DNA from: Hyphomicrobiaceae bacterium | GTDB lineage: Bacteria; Pseudomonadota; Alphaproteobacteria; Rhizobiales; Hyphomicrobiaceae | NCBI GenBank assembly: GCA_025351355.1 | Contig: JANXWC010000064.1 | Coordinates: 62,001-126,000, forward strand | DNA length: 64,000 nt | Direction: 5' to 3' | In this document: one piece after another, positions 1-8,139 of the stretch | Layout: the number at the start of each line of letters is the position of its first letter | Position numbering within the stretch: position 1 is the stretch's first letter | Notes under the pieces: model-generated | The model's database searches: none | Seen by the model: the letters and a program-made list of their open reading frames with translations, nothing else | What the model was told of the DNA's origin: nothing | Translations under genes and position numbers: made by a program

Positions 1-2
1 AG

Positions 3-1259
3 CTGCCGAAGCCCTATCGCCGCTACGCCATGGGTCCCGTCTGGCGTAACGAAAAGCCGGGGCCGGGCCGCTTTCGTCAGTTCATGCAGTGCGACGCCGA
101 CACCGTCGGCACCGACAACATCGCGGCTGACGCCGAAGCCTGCATGCTGATGGCGGACGCCATCGAAGCGCTGGGGATTCCGCGTGGGCAGTATGTTGTC
201 AAAATCAGCAATCGCAAAGTACTTGACGGTGTGATGGAAGTCGTCGGGCTTAGTGGTGCCGAAAGCGAAGATCGCAAGCTGATAGTGATGCGTGCAATTG
301 ACAAGCTTGATCGACTTGGATTTGAAGGAGTTCGGCTGCTGCTTGGCAACGGGCGACGTGACGAGTCGGGAGACTTTACAAAGGGTGCCGGATTATCAAA
401 CGAACAAATGGCGCAAATTTTGGTCCTCTTTGAAGTGCCAAGTTTTGCGGACGAGGCTCTAGCAGTCCAACGCGTCCCGAACAAAGCACATGGTGCAGAG
501 CTTGCCGACGTTCGTGTTTACGAGAACCGCAGGGTTGATGGAATCATCGGTGGAATATCGAGCAGAGTACTAAAATCCGCTCGGGGTTTAGACGGCCTGT
601 CTGAATTGAGACAAATTTGGTCTCAGGTAAAGGCCGCAGGGTACGACGACGGCAGGATTCGGATAGACCCCTCCGTGGTCCGTGGGCTCGACTATTACAC
701 CGGCCCCGTGTTCGAGGCGGAACTGACGTTCGAGGTCAAGAACGACGATGGCCAGACGGTGCGCTTCGGCTCGGTCGGCGGCGGTGGGCGCTATGACGAT
801 CTGGTCGCCCGCTTCACCGGCGAGCGCGTGCCGGCCACGGGCTTCTCGATCGGTGTCTCACGCCTGCTGGCGGCGCTGACCGCCCTCGATAAGCAAGCCA
901 TCAAGGCCACCGGCCCCGTCGTCGTCCTCGTCATGGACAAGGACCGCGTCGATAGCTACCAGAAGCTCACCCAAACCCTGCGGCAGGCCGGCATTCCAGC
1001 CGAGATGTACCTCGGCACCTCCGGCATGAAACCGCAGATGAAATACGCCGACCGCCGCGGCGCGCCGTGCGTGATCATCCAGGGCTCCAACGAGCGCGAA
1101 AAAGGTGAAATCCAGATCAAGGATCTGATCGAAGGCGCCAAGGCCTCAGCCGGGATCGCCGACAACAAGGCGTGGAAAGAAGCCCGCCCCGCCCAAGTCA
1201 CCGTGCCGGAAGCCGACATGGTGGCCGAAGTGCGGAAAATCCTGGCCCGGCACGGGTAG
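3..1259 (+). CDS. hisS: Histidyl-tRNA synthetase, 5' truncated by the window edge
   Basis: Charges tRNA-His with histidine in the cytoplasm. The reading frame is already open at base 3, so the first ATG at 30 is internal; 418 residues are visible and the N-terminus lies outside the window. Class II synthetase landmarks are clear: the motif 2 region [17 protein letters not shown], the HisRS motif GLDYYTG, and the motif 3 region [12 protein letters not shown], followed by a C-terminal anticodon-binding domain. Bases from roughly 190 to 650 use codons (ATA, AGA, CTA, TTA, GTA) that are rare in the flanking parts of the same gene, although the frame stays open. That middle part covers the variable insertion between motif 2 and the HisA motif. 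The product assignment is secure. Confidence 0.96.
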   Translation: MPKPYRRYAMGPVWRNEKPGPGRFRQFMQCDADTVGTDNIAADAEACMLMADAIEALGIPRGQYVVKISNRKVLDGVMEVVGLSGAESEDRKLIVMRAIDKLDRLGFEGVRLLLGNGRRDESGDFTKGAGLSNEQMAQILVLFEVPSFADEALAVQRVPNKAHGAELADVRVYENRRVDGIIGGISSRVLKSARGLDGLSELRQIWSQVKAAGYDDGRIRIDPSVVRGLDYYTGPVFEAELTFEVKNDDGQTVRFGSVGGGGRYDDLVARFTGERVPATGFSIGVSRLLAALTALDKQAIKATGPVVVLVMDKDRVDSYQKLTQTLRQAGIPAEMYLGTSGMKPQMKYADRRGAPCVIIQGSNEREKGEIQIKDLIEGAKASAGIADNKAWKEARPAQVTVPEADMVAEVRKILARHG

Positions 1260-1449
1260 CGCGCCCGTCGCAGCGGCACATCGCCTGGGTATAACTGGTT
1301 CGGCGACGTGCAACGAGGCTGGGTCCTCATTCCGTCACATTGAAACGGCTGTTAAGACAGTGGCGCATGTGGCGTTGTCGCACGATTGCGCTTTCGCGAC
1401 CAACGTTCAGAACTGACCGACACGACGCACACGACCGACAGGCGGGGAC

Positions 1450-2166
1450 ATGAATCCGGCGGAGATTGTTAAGACGCAAGTGACGATGGGCAACCCCGGC
1501 GGGTTCTCGTTCCTGGAAATGTTCCTGACCGCCCACCCGGTCGTCAAGGTGGTGATGTTCGGCCTGTTGCTCGCCTCCGTCTGGTCGTGGGCGATCATCG
1601 TGGAAAAGGTGTTCGCGTTTCGCCGTGCGCGGCGCGAGGCCGACAAGTTCGAGCAACTGTTCTGGTCAGGCCAATCGCTCGACGAACTTTATGCCGGGCT
1701 CAACCGAGGCCGCACGTTTTCGATGGCCAGCCTGTTCGTCGCCGCCATGCGCGAATGGAAGCGCTCGGTGGAAGGCAATATCCGCGCCCTCGGCGGCATC
1801 CAGATGCGCGTTGAAAAGGTGATGGACGTCACCATCAGCCGCGAGATGGAACAACTCGATCGCCGCCTGCTGTTTCTCGCAACGGTGGGATCGACGGCGC
1901 CGTTCGTCGGCCTGTTCGGCACGGTGTGGGGCATCATGTCGTCGTTCACGGCGATTGCCGCATCGAAGAATACCTCGCTGGCGGCTGTCGCGCCGGGTAT
2001 TTCGGAAGCGCTGTTCGCGACCGCGCTGGGACTGCTGGCAGCCATTCCGGCGGTTATTTTCTACAACAAGTTTTCGGCGGATAGTTCGCGTCTCGGGCAG
2101 CGCCTCGAAGCCTTCGCCGACGAATTCGCGGCCATCGTGTCGCGCCAGATCGACGTTCGGACTTGA
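1450..2166 (+). CDS. tolQ: TolQ, proton channel subunit of the Tol-Pal system
   Basis: Inner membrane protein of 238 residues in the MotA/TolQ/ExbB family. With TolR it uses the proton motive force to energise TolA during outer membrane constriction at division. Three hydrophobic segments are visible: one near residues 30-55, and two in the conserved C-terminal half, where GSTAPFVGLFGTVWGIM and GISEALFATALGLLAAIP are typical family signatures. The ATG at 1450 follows a purine-rich stretch (GGCGGGGAC). It opens tolQ-tolR-tolA; the 190 bases between hisS and this start should hold the promoter. Length and motifs match TolQ rather than ExbB, and the neighbouring tolR and tolA settle it. Confidence 0.95.
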   Translation: MNPAEIVKTQVTMGNPGGFSFLEMFLTAHPVVKVVMFGLLLASVWSWAIIVEKVFAFRRARREADKFEQLFWSGQSLDELYAGLNRGRTFSMASLFVAAMREWKRSVEGNIRALGGIQMRVEKVMDVTISREMEQLDRRLLFLATVGSTAPFVGLFGTVWGIMSSFTAIAASKNTSLAAVAPGISEALFATALGLLAAIPAVIFYNKFSADSSRLGQRLEAFADEFAAIVSRQIDVRT

Positions 2167-2192
2167 ACTGGAGCGCGATCGGATAAAGCTTG

Positions 2193-2212
2193 CCCCGGAC
2201 GTCGATCCGGGG
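2193..2212. repeat. Short palindrome between tolQ and tolR (REP-like)
   Basis: Seven-base arms CCCCGGA and TCCGGGG flank a 6-base loop. Similar GC-rich palindromes are scattered through rhizobial genomes, and no T-tract follows, so I read it as a REP-type repeat or an intra-operon mRNA hairpin rather than a terminator. Confidence 0.45.
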
Positions 2213-2258
2213 TGTGACGCGGTTTTCCGATAAGAAGCGCGACCAAGGAGAATAGCAC

Positions 2259-2729
2259 ATGGGCGCAAGCATCAAGACGGGCGGTGGCGGCGGCGGGCGG
2301 CGCGGGCGGCGGCGGAGCAAACACGCGCCCATGTCGGAGATCAACGTCACACCTTTCGTCGACGTGATGCTGGTGCTGCTGATCATTTTCATGGTGACGG
2401 CACCGATGATGGCCACCGGCATTCCGCTGGACCTGCCGAGTGCGGCGGCCAAGCAACTCGATACGCCAAAAAAAGAGCCGCTGCTTATTTCCATCAGCAA
2501 GGACGGCAAAATCTATCTTGGCAGCCAGGACAAGGATCCGATCGCACTCGCCGATCTAAAAAAGAAAATGGAAGCCATCGGCGAGCAGCGCGGCGGCAAG
2601 GATGATCCGGTGCAGATCAATGGCGACAAGCTGGCCGAATACGGGATCATTTCCAAAGTGATCGCCGAGGTGAGCGCCGCCGGGTTCAAGAAGATGGCGC
2701 TGCGCACTGACCCCACAGTCGGGGGCTGA
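2259..2729 (+). CDS. tolR: TolR, Tol-Pal energising subunit
   Basis: ExbD/TolR family protein of 156 residues, anchored by one N-terminal membrane helix with a periplasmic C-terminal domain; it couples the TolQ proton channel to TolA. After a Gly/Arg-rich start, residues about 27-50 show the family signature SEINVTPFVDVMLVLLIIFM, whose first Asp is the proton-carrying residue. The start ATG at 2259 has a clear AAGGAG upstream. It lies 92 bases after tolQ, a gap that contains a small palindrome. Confidence 0.95.
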   Translation: MGASIKTGGGGGGRRGRRRSKHAPMSEINVTPFVDVMLVLLIIFMVTAPMMATGIPLDLPSAAAKQLDTPKKEPLLISISKDGKIYLGSQDKDPIALADLKKKMEAIGEQRGGKDDPVQINGDKLAEYGIISKVIAEVSAAGFKKMALRTDPTVGG

Positions 2730-2734
2730 GGGTG

Positions 2735-2824
2735 CCCAAATGAACAAGTGCCGCAGCCGTGCAATCGGAAATATCGGAATTCAAATGATGCAGACTTTAC
2801 AATCGTTGCACTTGTTCTTTTGGG
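2735..2824. repeat. Long-range 17-bp inverted repeat between tolR and tolA
   Basis: Bases 2735-2751 and 2808-2824 are inverted copies matching at 16 of 17 positions, separated by 56 bases. The downstream arm ends inside the GGGAG that probably serves as the tolA ribosome binding site (2822-2826). The element fills most of the 109-base tolR-tolA gap. It could be an mRNA structure affecting tolA translation or the remnant of a small inverted-repeat element. Confidence 0.6.
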
Positions 2825-2838
2825 AGCCCTGACACGCC

Positions 2839-3969
2839 GTGCACTACGGCCTCATCGTCTCGCTGATTTTGCACTTGGGGCTGCTGGGCTGGACCTTGCT
2901 GTCCATCGAGCGGACGCCGCCGCTTGCCGAATCCAAGCCCGAGCCGGTAGAGATCAGCATTCTCGATCCCGACGACATCGTGCGCCTGAAGAAGGGCGAG
3001 CGCGACAGCAAGAACCTCGAGGCCGAAGGCCGCGAAGGCGTCGCCAAGGAACCGCCGAAGAAAGATCCGCCGAAGCCGGTGCCGCCGCCGACGCCGGTGG
3101 CTGCAGCGCCGCCGCCACCTGCGCCTGCACCAGAGCCGCCCGCCGTTGAGCCGCCCAAACCCGAACCGCCGAAGCCGGATCCGATTGCCGAAAAACTGGC
3201 GAGCGCCGTCGAGCCGAAACCGGCGCCGACGCCGGATGACCAGAAGCTGCTCGACGAGAAGCTGGCGGAAGCCGATCTGGCGGCCAGCGCGGAGGCCAAA
3301 GCCGTCGCAGATGCAAAATTGAAAAGCGAGGCGGAGGCCAAAGCCAAGGCGGAGGCCGAGCGCAAGAAGAAACTCGCCGAAGAGGAGCGTAAGAAAAAGG
3401 AACTGGAACGCAAGCGGCTTGCCGATCTGAAAGCCAAGTCGGATGCGAAGAAGGCGGCCGATGCCAAGGCCGCGCAGTCCCTCGACAGCATCGTCAATGC
3501 TGCGCTGGCGAAGGCGCCAGATCAGTCGGCGCCACCGAAGGCGCTGCTGGACAAGGCGTTGCCGAAACCGGCGCAGGCGGCCGGCACCAAGTCCGACACA
3601 CCGACCGCGCTCAAGGGACCGGCGGCCGGCGCGCGGGAAGGGACCGACAACAAGCTGACCGCCGACAAGCTGTCGATGATCGCCCGGCTGATGCGAGAAA
3701 AAGTAAATACCTGCTGGAAGCCCAACACCGGCATGGAAGGGGCGAGTAAGCTCATTGTCAAAGCGACGATCGAGTTGTCACGCGATGGACGCCTGGCCAA
3801 GAAGCCGGTCATCATAAACAGCGGATCCGATCCGCGCTTTCTGGATGCCGCCGACGCCGCGACACGCGCCTTGATCGATTGCCAACCCTACGACATGTTG
3901 CCGCCCGAACTTTATGTCGGCGGGTGGGATCTTTTGAATTTCACGTTCGACCCCAGCAAGATGTTCTGA
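2839..3969 (+). CDS. tolA: TolA, Tol-Pal bridging protein
   Basis: Spans the periplasm between the TolQR motor and outer membrane Pal/TolB. The 376 residues show the expected order: an N-terminal membrane anchor (about residues 4-22), a Pro-rich segment (about 35-115), a long Ala/Lys/Glu-rich helical domain with many EAKAKAEAE-type repeats (about 130-215), and a C-terminal TonB/TolA-like domain (about 265-376) containing MREKVNTCWKPNTG and ATIELSRDGRL. The start is a GTG at 2839, placed directly before the membrane anchor; a GGGAG lies about 12 bases upstream. tolB and pal, which usually follow, are not here; an unrelated hydrolase gene comes next. Confidence 0.93.
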   Translation: MHYGLIVSLILHLGLLGWTLLSIERTPPLAESKPEPVEISILDPDDIVRLKKGERDSKNLEAEGREGVAKEPPKKDPPKPVPPPTPVAAAPPPPAPAPEPPAVEPPKPEPPKPDPIAEKLASAVEPKPAPTPDDQKLLDEKLAEADLAASAEAKAVADAKLKSEAEAKAKAEAERKKKLAEEERKKKELERKRLADLKAKSDAKKAADAKAAQSLDSIVNAALAKAPDQSAPPKALLDKALPKPAQAAGTKSDTPTALKGPAAGAREGTDNKLTADKLSMIARLMREKVNTCWKPNTGMEGASKLIVKATIELSRDGRLAKKPVIINSGSDPRFLDAADAATRALIDCQPYDMLPPELYVGGWDLLNFTFDPSKMF

Positions 3970-4115
3970 TGGCCGACCGAGTGGTTGGACATAGCGCCTA
4001 CGCACTTTGCGCATGGCATCCGGTCGGCGGTGACATATCCAACTTCCTACGACTGCGTTACAAGTCTCGTTCCATTGAGGAAACAATTGGTTCTTTCAAC
4101 GAGATGGAGTTGACA

Positions 4116-5144
4116 ATGTCTGACATTGATAAGCCCGTCGAAAAATCCGCGCTGAATTCAGTCTGCGCATCCCGCCGTTCGATGCTGCTGGGCGGGGCAG
4201 CACTGAGCCTCGGCGCCGGCCTGCCAGATTTCGCCCACGCACGCATGCCGATGGCGGCAACCAACACGCCGTATTTCTATCGCTTCCCGATCGGCAAATT
4301 CCAGGCAACCATCGTCTCGGATGGTCCGCTGGCGCTGGGCGAACCGTCGGGCGCATTCAAGGGCCTCAGCAAGGACGAAATCCAAAAGTCGCTGTCGGAC
4401 AACTTCCTGGCAACGGACAATATCGTGCTCGAGCAGAACGTGCTGGTACTCAATACCGGCCCGCGTCTCGTTCTTTTCGACACCGGTATGGGCACGGCAA
4501 AAGATTTCGGCACCACGACCGGGCGGCTGTTGCGTTCGCTGGCCCAGGCCGGCATCGAACCGTCGCGCATCGACGATGTGATTTTCACGCACGCGCATAT
4601 CGATCACATCGGCGGCGTCGTCGGCCCGCGCGGACAACGGCTGTTTCCCAACGCCACCCTACACATCGCCAAGTCGGACTATGATTTCTGGACCGACGAA
4701 AGCAAGCTGACCGGCGATCTCAAGGCGTTCGTCAAGCACGCGCGTTTCAACCTGTTGCCGTACAAGAACCGCATCAAGTTCGTAGAGGATGGCAAAGACG
4801 TCGTGCCGGGCGTTCAGGCGATGGCCGCGCCGGGGCATACCGTCGGGCACACGATCTACGTCATCAAGAGCGAGAACGCGTCCTTCGTCTTCATCGGCGA
4901 TACCACCCATCATCAGGTACTGTTGACGGAGAAGCCGCGCACCGAATTCGCCTACGACACTGATCCGAAGCAGGCGGTGCAGTCGCGTCTGAAAGTGTTC
5001 GATATGCTGGCCAAGGACAAGTTGCAATTCGTGGCGTATCATTTCCCCTGGCCTGGCGTCGGACACTTGGCGAAGCAGGGCGATGGGTTCCGCTTCTATG
5101 CCGAGCCGATGACTATCGTGCCGATCCCGGCAAAGAAAGCCTGA
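4116..5144 (+). CDS. Exported metallo-beta-lactamase-fold hydrolase
   Basis: A probable periplasmic zinc hydrolase of unknown substrate, 342 residues. The frame is open far upstream, but the ATG at 4116 has a GGAG six bases before it and starts the protein just ahead of a signal with paired arginines (SRRSMLLGGAALSLGAGLP). That looks like a Tat or Sec signal, with an Ala-His-Ala cleavage region. Metal-binding motifs are present: the HAHIDHIGG core (HxHxDH), a later AAPGHTVGHT His and the FIGDTTHH Asp. Overall it resembles the quorum-lactonase and AHL-lactonase-like branch, but the substrate cannot be read from sequence. It sits downstream of tolA and is convergent with the DNA ligase gene. 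Confidence 0.85.
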   Translation: MSDIDKPVEKSALNSVCASRRSMLLGGAALSLGAGLPDFAHARMPMAATNTPYFYRFPIGKFQATIVSDGPLALGEPSGAFKGLSKDEIQKSLSDNFLATDNIVLEQNVLVLNTGPRLVLFDTGMGTAKDFGTTTGRLLRSLAQAGIEPSRIDDVIFTHAHIDHIGGVVGPRGQRLFPNATLHIAKSDYDFWTDESKLTGDLKAFVKHARFNLLPYKNRIKFVEDGKDVVPGVQAMAAPGHTVGHTIYVIKSENASFVFIGDTTHHQVLLTEKPRTEFAYDTDPKQAVQSRLKVFDMLAKDKLQFVAYHFPWPGVGHLAKQGDGFRFYAEPMTIVPIPAKKA

Positions 5145-5161
5145 GGCCGTTCATTGAGTTT

Positions 5162-5192
5162 GGGCGCGGGTTTTGAAGCCAAACCTGCGCCC
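5162..5192 (+). terminator. Hairpin after the MBL hydrolase gene
   Basis: Twelve-base arms (GGGCGCGGGTTT and AAACCTGCGCCC, one G-U pair) flank a 7-base loop, 18 bases after the hydrolase stop and between convergent genes. No long T-run follows, so termination is only suggested. Confidence 0.4.
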
Positions 5193-5316
5193 TGTTCGCT
5201 CGAAAAATGCTCCAGCCGATTGACGAGCTGATTTGAATTCGCATAGCGTGCGCTGCAGAGAAATTGGCTTACGCCACGAGACTTTTTTTATCCAGCGGTC
5301 CCGGTCCGCGATCATT

Positions 5317-6897
5317 TCAAATCAGCGCAACGATCGCGGCCAGCGTATCGGCTTCGGCCGCCGGCTTGTCCCAACGGATGCGATGGATGCGCGGAAAGCG
5401 CATGGCCACACCTGATTTGTGGCGTGCCGATTTCTGTACGGCATCGAAAGCCACTTCCAGCACCAGTTCGGGCTTCACCGCGCGCACCGGACCGAACGTC
5501 TCGACTGTGTTCTGCCTGATAAAGCCATCGAGCTGCTTGAGTTCGGCGTCGGTAAACCCCGAGTAGGCCTTGCCGACCGGTACCAGTTCGCGTTGATTAT
5601 CGGCGCCTTCACGCCACACCCCGAAGGTGTAGTCCGAATACAGCGACGACCGCTTGCCCGACCCGCGCTGGGCATACATCAACACGCAGTCAAGCGTCAG
5701 TGCCGTTCGCTTCCATTTGAACCAGTGTCCTTTCGGTCGGCCAGCAAGATAGGGGCTGGCGCGACGCTTCAACATCAGACCCTCGATGCCGGCCGCCCGC
5801 GCGTCGATGTGCAAAGCAGTCAAGGCATCGAAATGCGAGAACAGTATCAGCTGGCTCAAGTCTGTGTGTCGCGGCGCCGCGGTGGCGTGCCATCCTTCAA
5901 GCCGTTGCCGTCTCTGCTCGAATGACAGCGTGCGCAGGTCTTCGCCGTCGACGAACAACAGATCGTAGAGTCGGACGTGCGCCGGATAGTCGGTCATCAA
6001 TTTCGGTGCGACGACCTTGCGGTTGAGCCGCTGCTGCAGATCGTTGAAGGGTTGTACGTTGCCATCGCGCAGCACCAGGAGTTCGCCGTCGGCGGTGACG
6101 TTGCGACCGGAAAAAGCCCCTGCAATTTCCGGGAATGTCGCGGAGATGTCCTCACCTGTGCGAGAGAACAGGCGGACGCCCTGAGGCGTGGCGGCCACCT
6201 GCACGCGGATGCCGTCCCATTTCCATTCGGCCGCGAAATCGCCTGCAGCAAGACCGGGCCAGTCTTGCTCCTCGATGGGCGTCGCCAGCATTAGTGGGCG
6301 AAACACGGGCACGCCTTCGGTCGCCGGCCTTTCATTATGGCCCTCCAGCCAGCGGAAAAGATCGACGTACGGCGGCTTTAATGCGTGCCAGACTTCCTCG
6401 ATCTCACCGACGTCGCGGCCGCCCAGTTGGGCCAATGCCGTCTTCGCCATGCGCTGCGAAACGCCGACGCGTAGCGCGCCGCCGATGAACTTGAGCAGCG
6501 CCCAACGTTCCGTGCCGTCGGACGCGTCGAGCAATTTTGCGAGGGTTGGTTCCAAGGCACGCGGGTTGACGGTCTGCAAGGACTGAACGATCTCGGAGAG
6601 TGACGGCGGTCGGCCAGATCCGCCATTTTCAGGCCATAGCAGTGCGACGGTTTCTGCGGTGTCGCCGACATAATCACGCGATAGCTTGTAGAGGACGGGG
6701 TCGACCCTTTGCGCCATCAGGTTCGATAGCACGCGGCGAAAGGGAACCTGAAGCGGCACGCCATCGGTCAACGCGGCCAATGCCCAGCCGCGATCGGGGT
6801 CGGGGGTGGCGCGAAAATAGTCGAGCATGAGCGCAAGCTTGTCGCCTCGCCCGGCATGGGTCGACAAGGCATCAAGCAGTCGTGCAAAGTGATGCAT
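5317..6897 (-). CDS. ATP-dependent DNA ligase (bacterial, exonuclease-associated family)
   Basis: Seals DNA nicks using ATP. The 526 residues contain an N-terminal all-alpha DNA-binding domain (about 1-190), the adenylation domain with the nucleotidyl-transfer motif EWKWDGIR (Lys226), downstream ligase motifs (FSRTGEDIS, DGELL, EGLMLKRR) and a C-terminal OB-fold region. It matches the family linked to cisplatin-type damage resistance rather than LigD, since no polymerase or 3'-phosphoesterase domain is attached. The ATG at 6897 follows GAGGTGGC. It lies 14 bases downstream of the exonuclease gene, clearly one operon. In many genomes this pair is followed by an Lhr-type helicase and a phosphoesterase; neither follows here. 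Confidence 0.92.
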   Translation of the reverse strand: MHHFARLLDALSTHAGRGDKLALMLDYFRATPDPDRGWALAALTDGVPLQVPFRRVLSNLMAQRVDPVLYKLSRDYVGDTAETVALLWPENGGSGRPPSLSEIVQSLQTVNPRALEPTLAKLLDASDGTERWALLKFIGGALRVGVSQRMAKTALAQLGGRDVGEIEEVWHALKPPYVDLFRWLEGHNERPATEGVPVFRPLMLATPIEEQDWPGLAAGDFAAEWKWDGIRVQVAATPQGVRLFSRTGEDISATFPEIAGAFSGRNVTADGELLVLRDGNVQPFNDLQQRLNRKVVAPKLMTDYPAHVRLYDLLFVDGEDLRTLSFEQRRQRLEGWHATAAPRHTDLSQLILFSHFDALTALHIDARAAGIEGLMLKRRASPYLAGRPKGHWFKWKRTALTLDCVLMYAQRGSGKRSSLYSDYTFGVWREGADNQRELVPVGKAYSGFTDAELKQLDGFIRQNTVETFGPVRAVKPELVLEVAFDAVQKSARHKSGVAMRFPRIHRIRWDKPAAEADTLAAIVALI

Positions 6898-6911
6898 GCC
6901 ACCTCACGCGC

Positions 6912-7919
6912 CTACTCCGCATCTTCGTCACGACCAATCAGCGACAAGGCTCTTGCGCGACGGCCCATCTGGCTCAGTTGATAGACCAAAGCGTCATCAC
7001 GCCCGTGGGTCACCCATACATCGGCGGCATCCGTCGCGACGATGGTGTCAATCAATTCCGGCCAATCGGCGTGGTCAGAAATGACCAGCGGCAATTCGAC
7101 TCCCCGCTGGCGGGCACGGCCACGCACGCGCATCCAACCGGACGCGAAGCCACACACCGCCTCGCCGAACCGGCGCGACCAGCGATCGCCTAAAGCGGAG
7201 GGTGGGCACAGCACCAAGGCACCCTGCAGTTCAGTGGCTGCGGCTTCACTTACCGGTCTGATATCGCCGAGTTCAATGCCTAGGTCCTGATAGAGGCGAG
7301 TTAGGCCGACATGGGCGCCATGCAGGTAGATCGGCTTGTCGTAGCCGGTCTCGCGCACCAGCTTGATAACGCGTTGGCACTTGCCAAGCCCATAAGCGCC
7401 GATCAGGTGCGTTCGGCCAGCGTCCCGCGTCATCGATTGTAATAACTTCGCAACCTCACTGCCGACGGGACCGTGGCGAAACACAGGCAGCGCAAACGTG
7501 GCCTCGGTAATGAATACGTCGCACGGTACGACTTCGAACGGTTGGCAGGTGGGATCAGCGGCACGCTTGTAATCTCCGGAAGCTACGATCCGCGTGCCAC
7601 CCCACTCCAACACAATTTGTGCCGAACCCAGAATATGGCCTGCCGGCACATAGCGCACCACGACGCCGTTGATCTCAATCAGCTCGCCGTAGCGGATGGT
7701 TTGGAACAAGCCGGCACATGCTTCGCCGTAGCGGACCTTCATAATGGCGATGGTTTCGGCGGTGGCCAACACATGGCCGTGGCCAGCGCGAGCATGGTCG
7801 CTGTGCCCATGCGTAATCAACGCCCGATCAGCACCTTGCAGAGGATCGATATGAAAATTTCCCGGCGCGCAAAACAGGCCTTGTGTGGTCGGATAAACCC
7901 ATGTCTCCGCCAACGGCAC
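6912..7919 (-). CDS. Ligase-associated DNA exonuclease (MBL fold, SNM1-like)
   Basis: Predicted nuclease of the metallo-beta-lactamase/beta-CASP type, 335 residues, that works with the adjacent DNA ligase in DNA repair. The metal-binding HGHSDH lies at residues 37-42, followed by further conserved segments (YVPAGHILGSAQ, VASGDYKR, ISDHADW). Start is a GTG at 7919; no strong ribosome site precedes it. It is the promoter-proximal gene of the exonuclease-ligase operon, and a predicted small RNA ends about 75 bases upstream on the same strand. Confidence 0.9.
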   Translation of the reverse strand: MPLAETWVYPTTQGLFCAPGNFHIDPLQGADRALITHGHSDHARAGHGHVLATAETIAIMKVRYGEACAGLFQTIRYGELIEINGVVVRYVPAGHILGSAQIVLEWGGTRIVASGDYKRAADPTCQPFEVVPCDVFITEATFALPVFRHGPVGSEVAKLLQSMTRDAGRTHLIGAYGLGKCQRVIKLVRETGYDKPIYLHGAHVGLTRLYQDLGIELGDIRPVSEAAATELQGALVLCPPSALGDRWSRRFGEAVCGFASGWMRVRGRARQRGVELPLVISDHADWPELIDTIVATDAADVWVTHGRDDALVYQLSQMGRRARALSLIGRDEDAE

Positions 7920-7994
7920 CCGCTGCTGCTCCCTTCGCGTCTCAACGCTGATATTTTGGCACTAATCTATGCACATCGCGATAATCATCACAGC

Positions 7995-8033
7995 AAAAAC
8001 ACGCGGCGCCAGACGGGGGGAGTCTGGCGCCGC
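7995..8033 (-). terminator. Intrinsic terminator of the predicted small RNA
   Basis: A perfect 12-bp GC-rich stem (8022-8033 with 8003-8014) and a UCCCCCC loop, followed on the minus strand by GTG and five T (7999-7995). Confidence 0.75.
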
Positions 8034-8109
8034 TGAATGCGGATGGACCAATGAGGGGGAACTGGTTCCAACCGACAGTTTCAATCGGGGGGGGGTGATT
8101 GAAACTGTC
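7995..8109 (-). ncRNA. Predicted GsrN-like small RNA with C-rich hairpin loops
   Basis: Read on the minus strand, about 115 nt. Hairpin 1 (8109 to 8074) has perfect 13-bp arms, GACAGUUUCAAUC and its complement, closing a loop of A plus nine C. The linker carries UUCCCCCUCA. Hairpin 2 (8033 to 8003) has perfect 12-bp arms around a UCCCCCC loop and is followed by GUGUUUUUG, a Rho-independent terminator. A GGAAC-N17-GTT element ends 6 bases before the first base of hairpin 1. Known biology: Caulobacter GsrN is a short RNA under general stress sigma control that uses a C-rich loop to bind mRNA leaders, and other alphaproteobacterial RNAs expose CCUCC-type loops. Membership here is inferred from architecture, not alignment. 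No open reading frame of note lies in this stretch. Confidence 0.72.
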
Positions 8110-8114
8110 AGCAT

Positions 8115-8139
8115 AACTGGAAGCCCGATAATCCGTTCC
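8115..8139 (-). promoter_or_regulatory. EcfG-type general stress promoter for the small RNA
   Basis: On the minus strand GGAAC (8139-8135) and GTT (8117-8115) are separated by 17 bases, matching the alphaproteobacterial general stress sigma factor consensus. The expected start site, 6 bases on, is the first base of hairpin 1 at 8109. The motif is short and could occur by chance, but its placement is exact. Confidence 0.68.

Noticed and set aside
8055-8083. Second GGAAC...GTT pair on the plus strand inside the small RNA locus
   Set aside because: The spacer is only 15 bases, outside the 16-17 seen in EcfG-type promoters, and it overlaps the hairpin.
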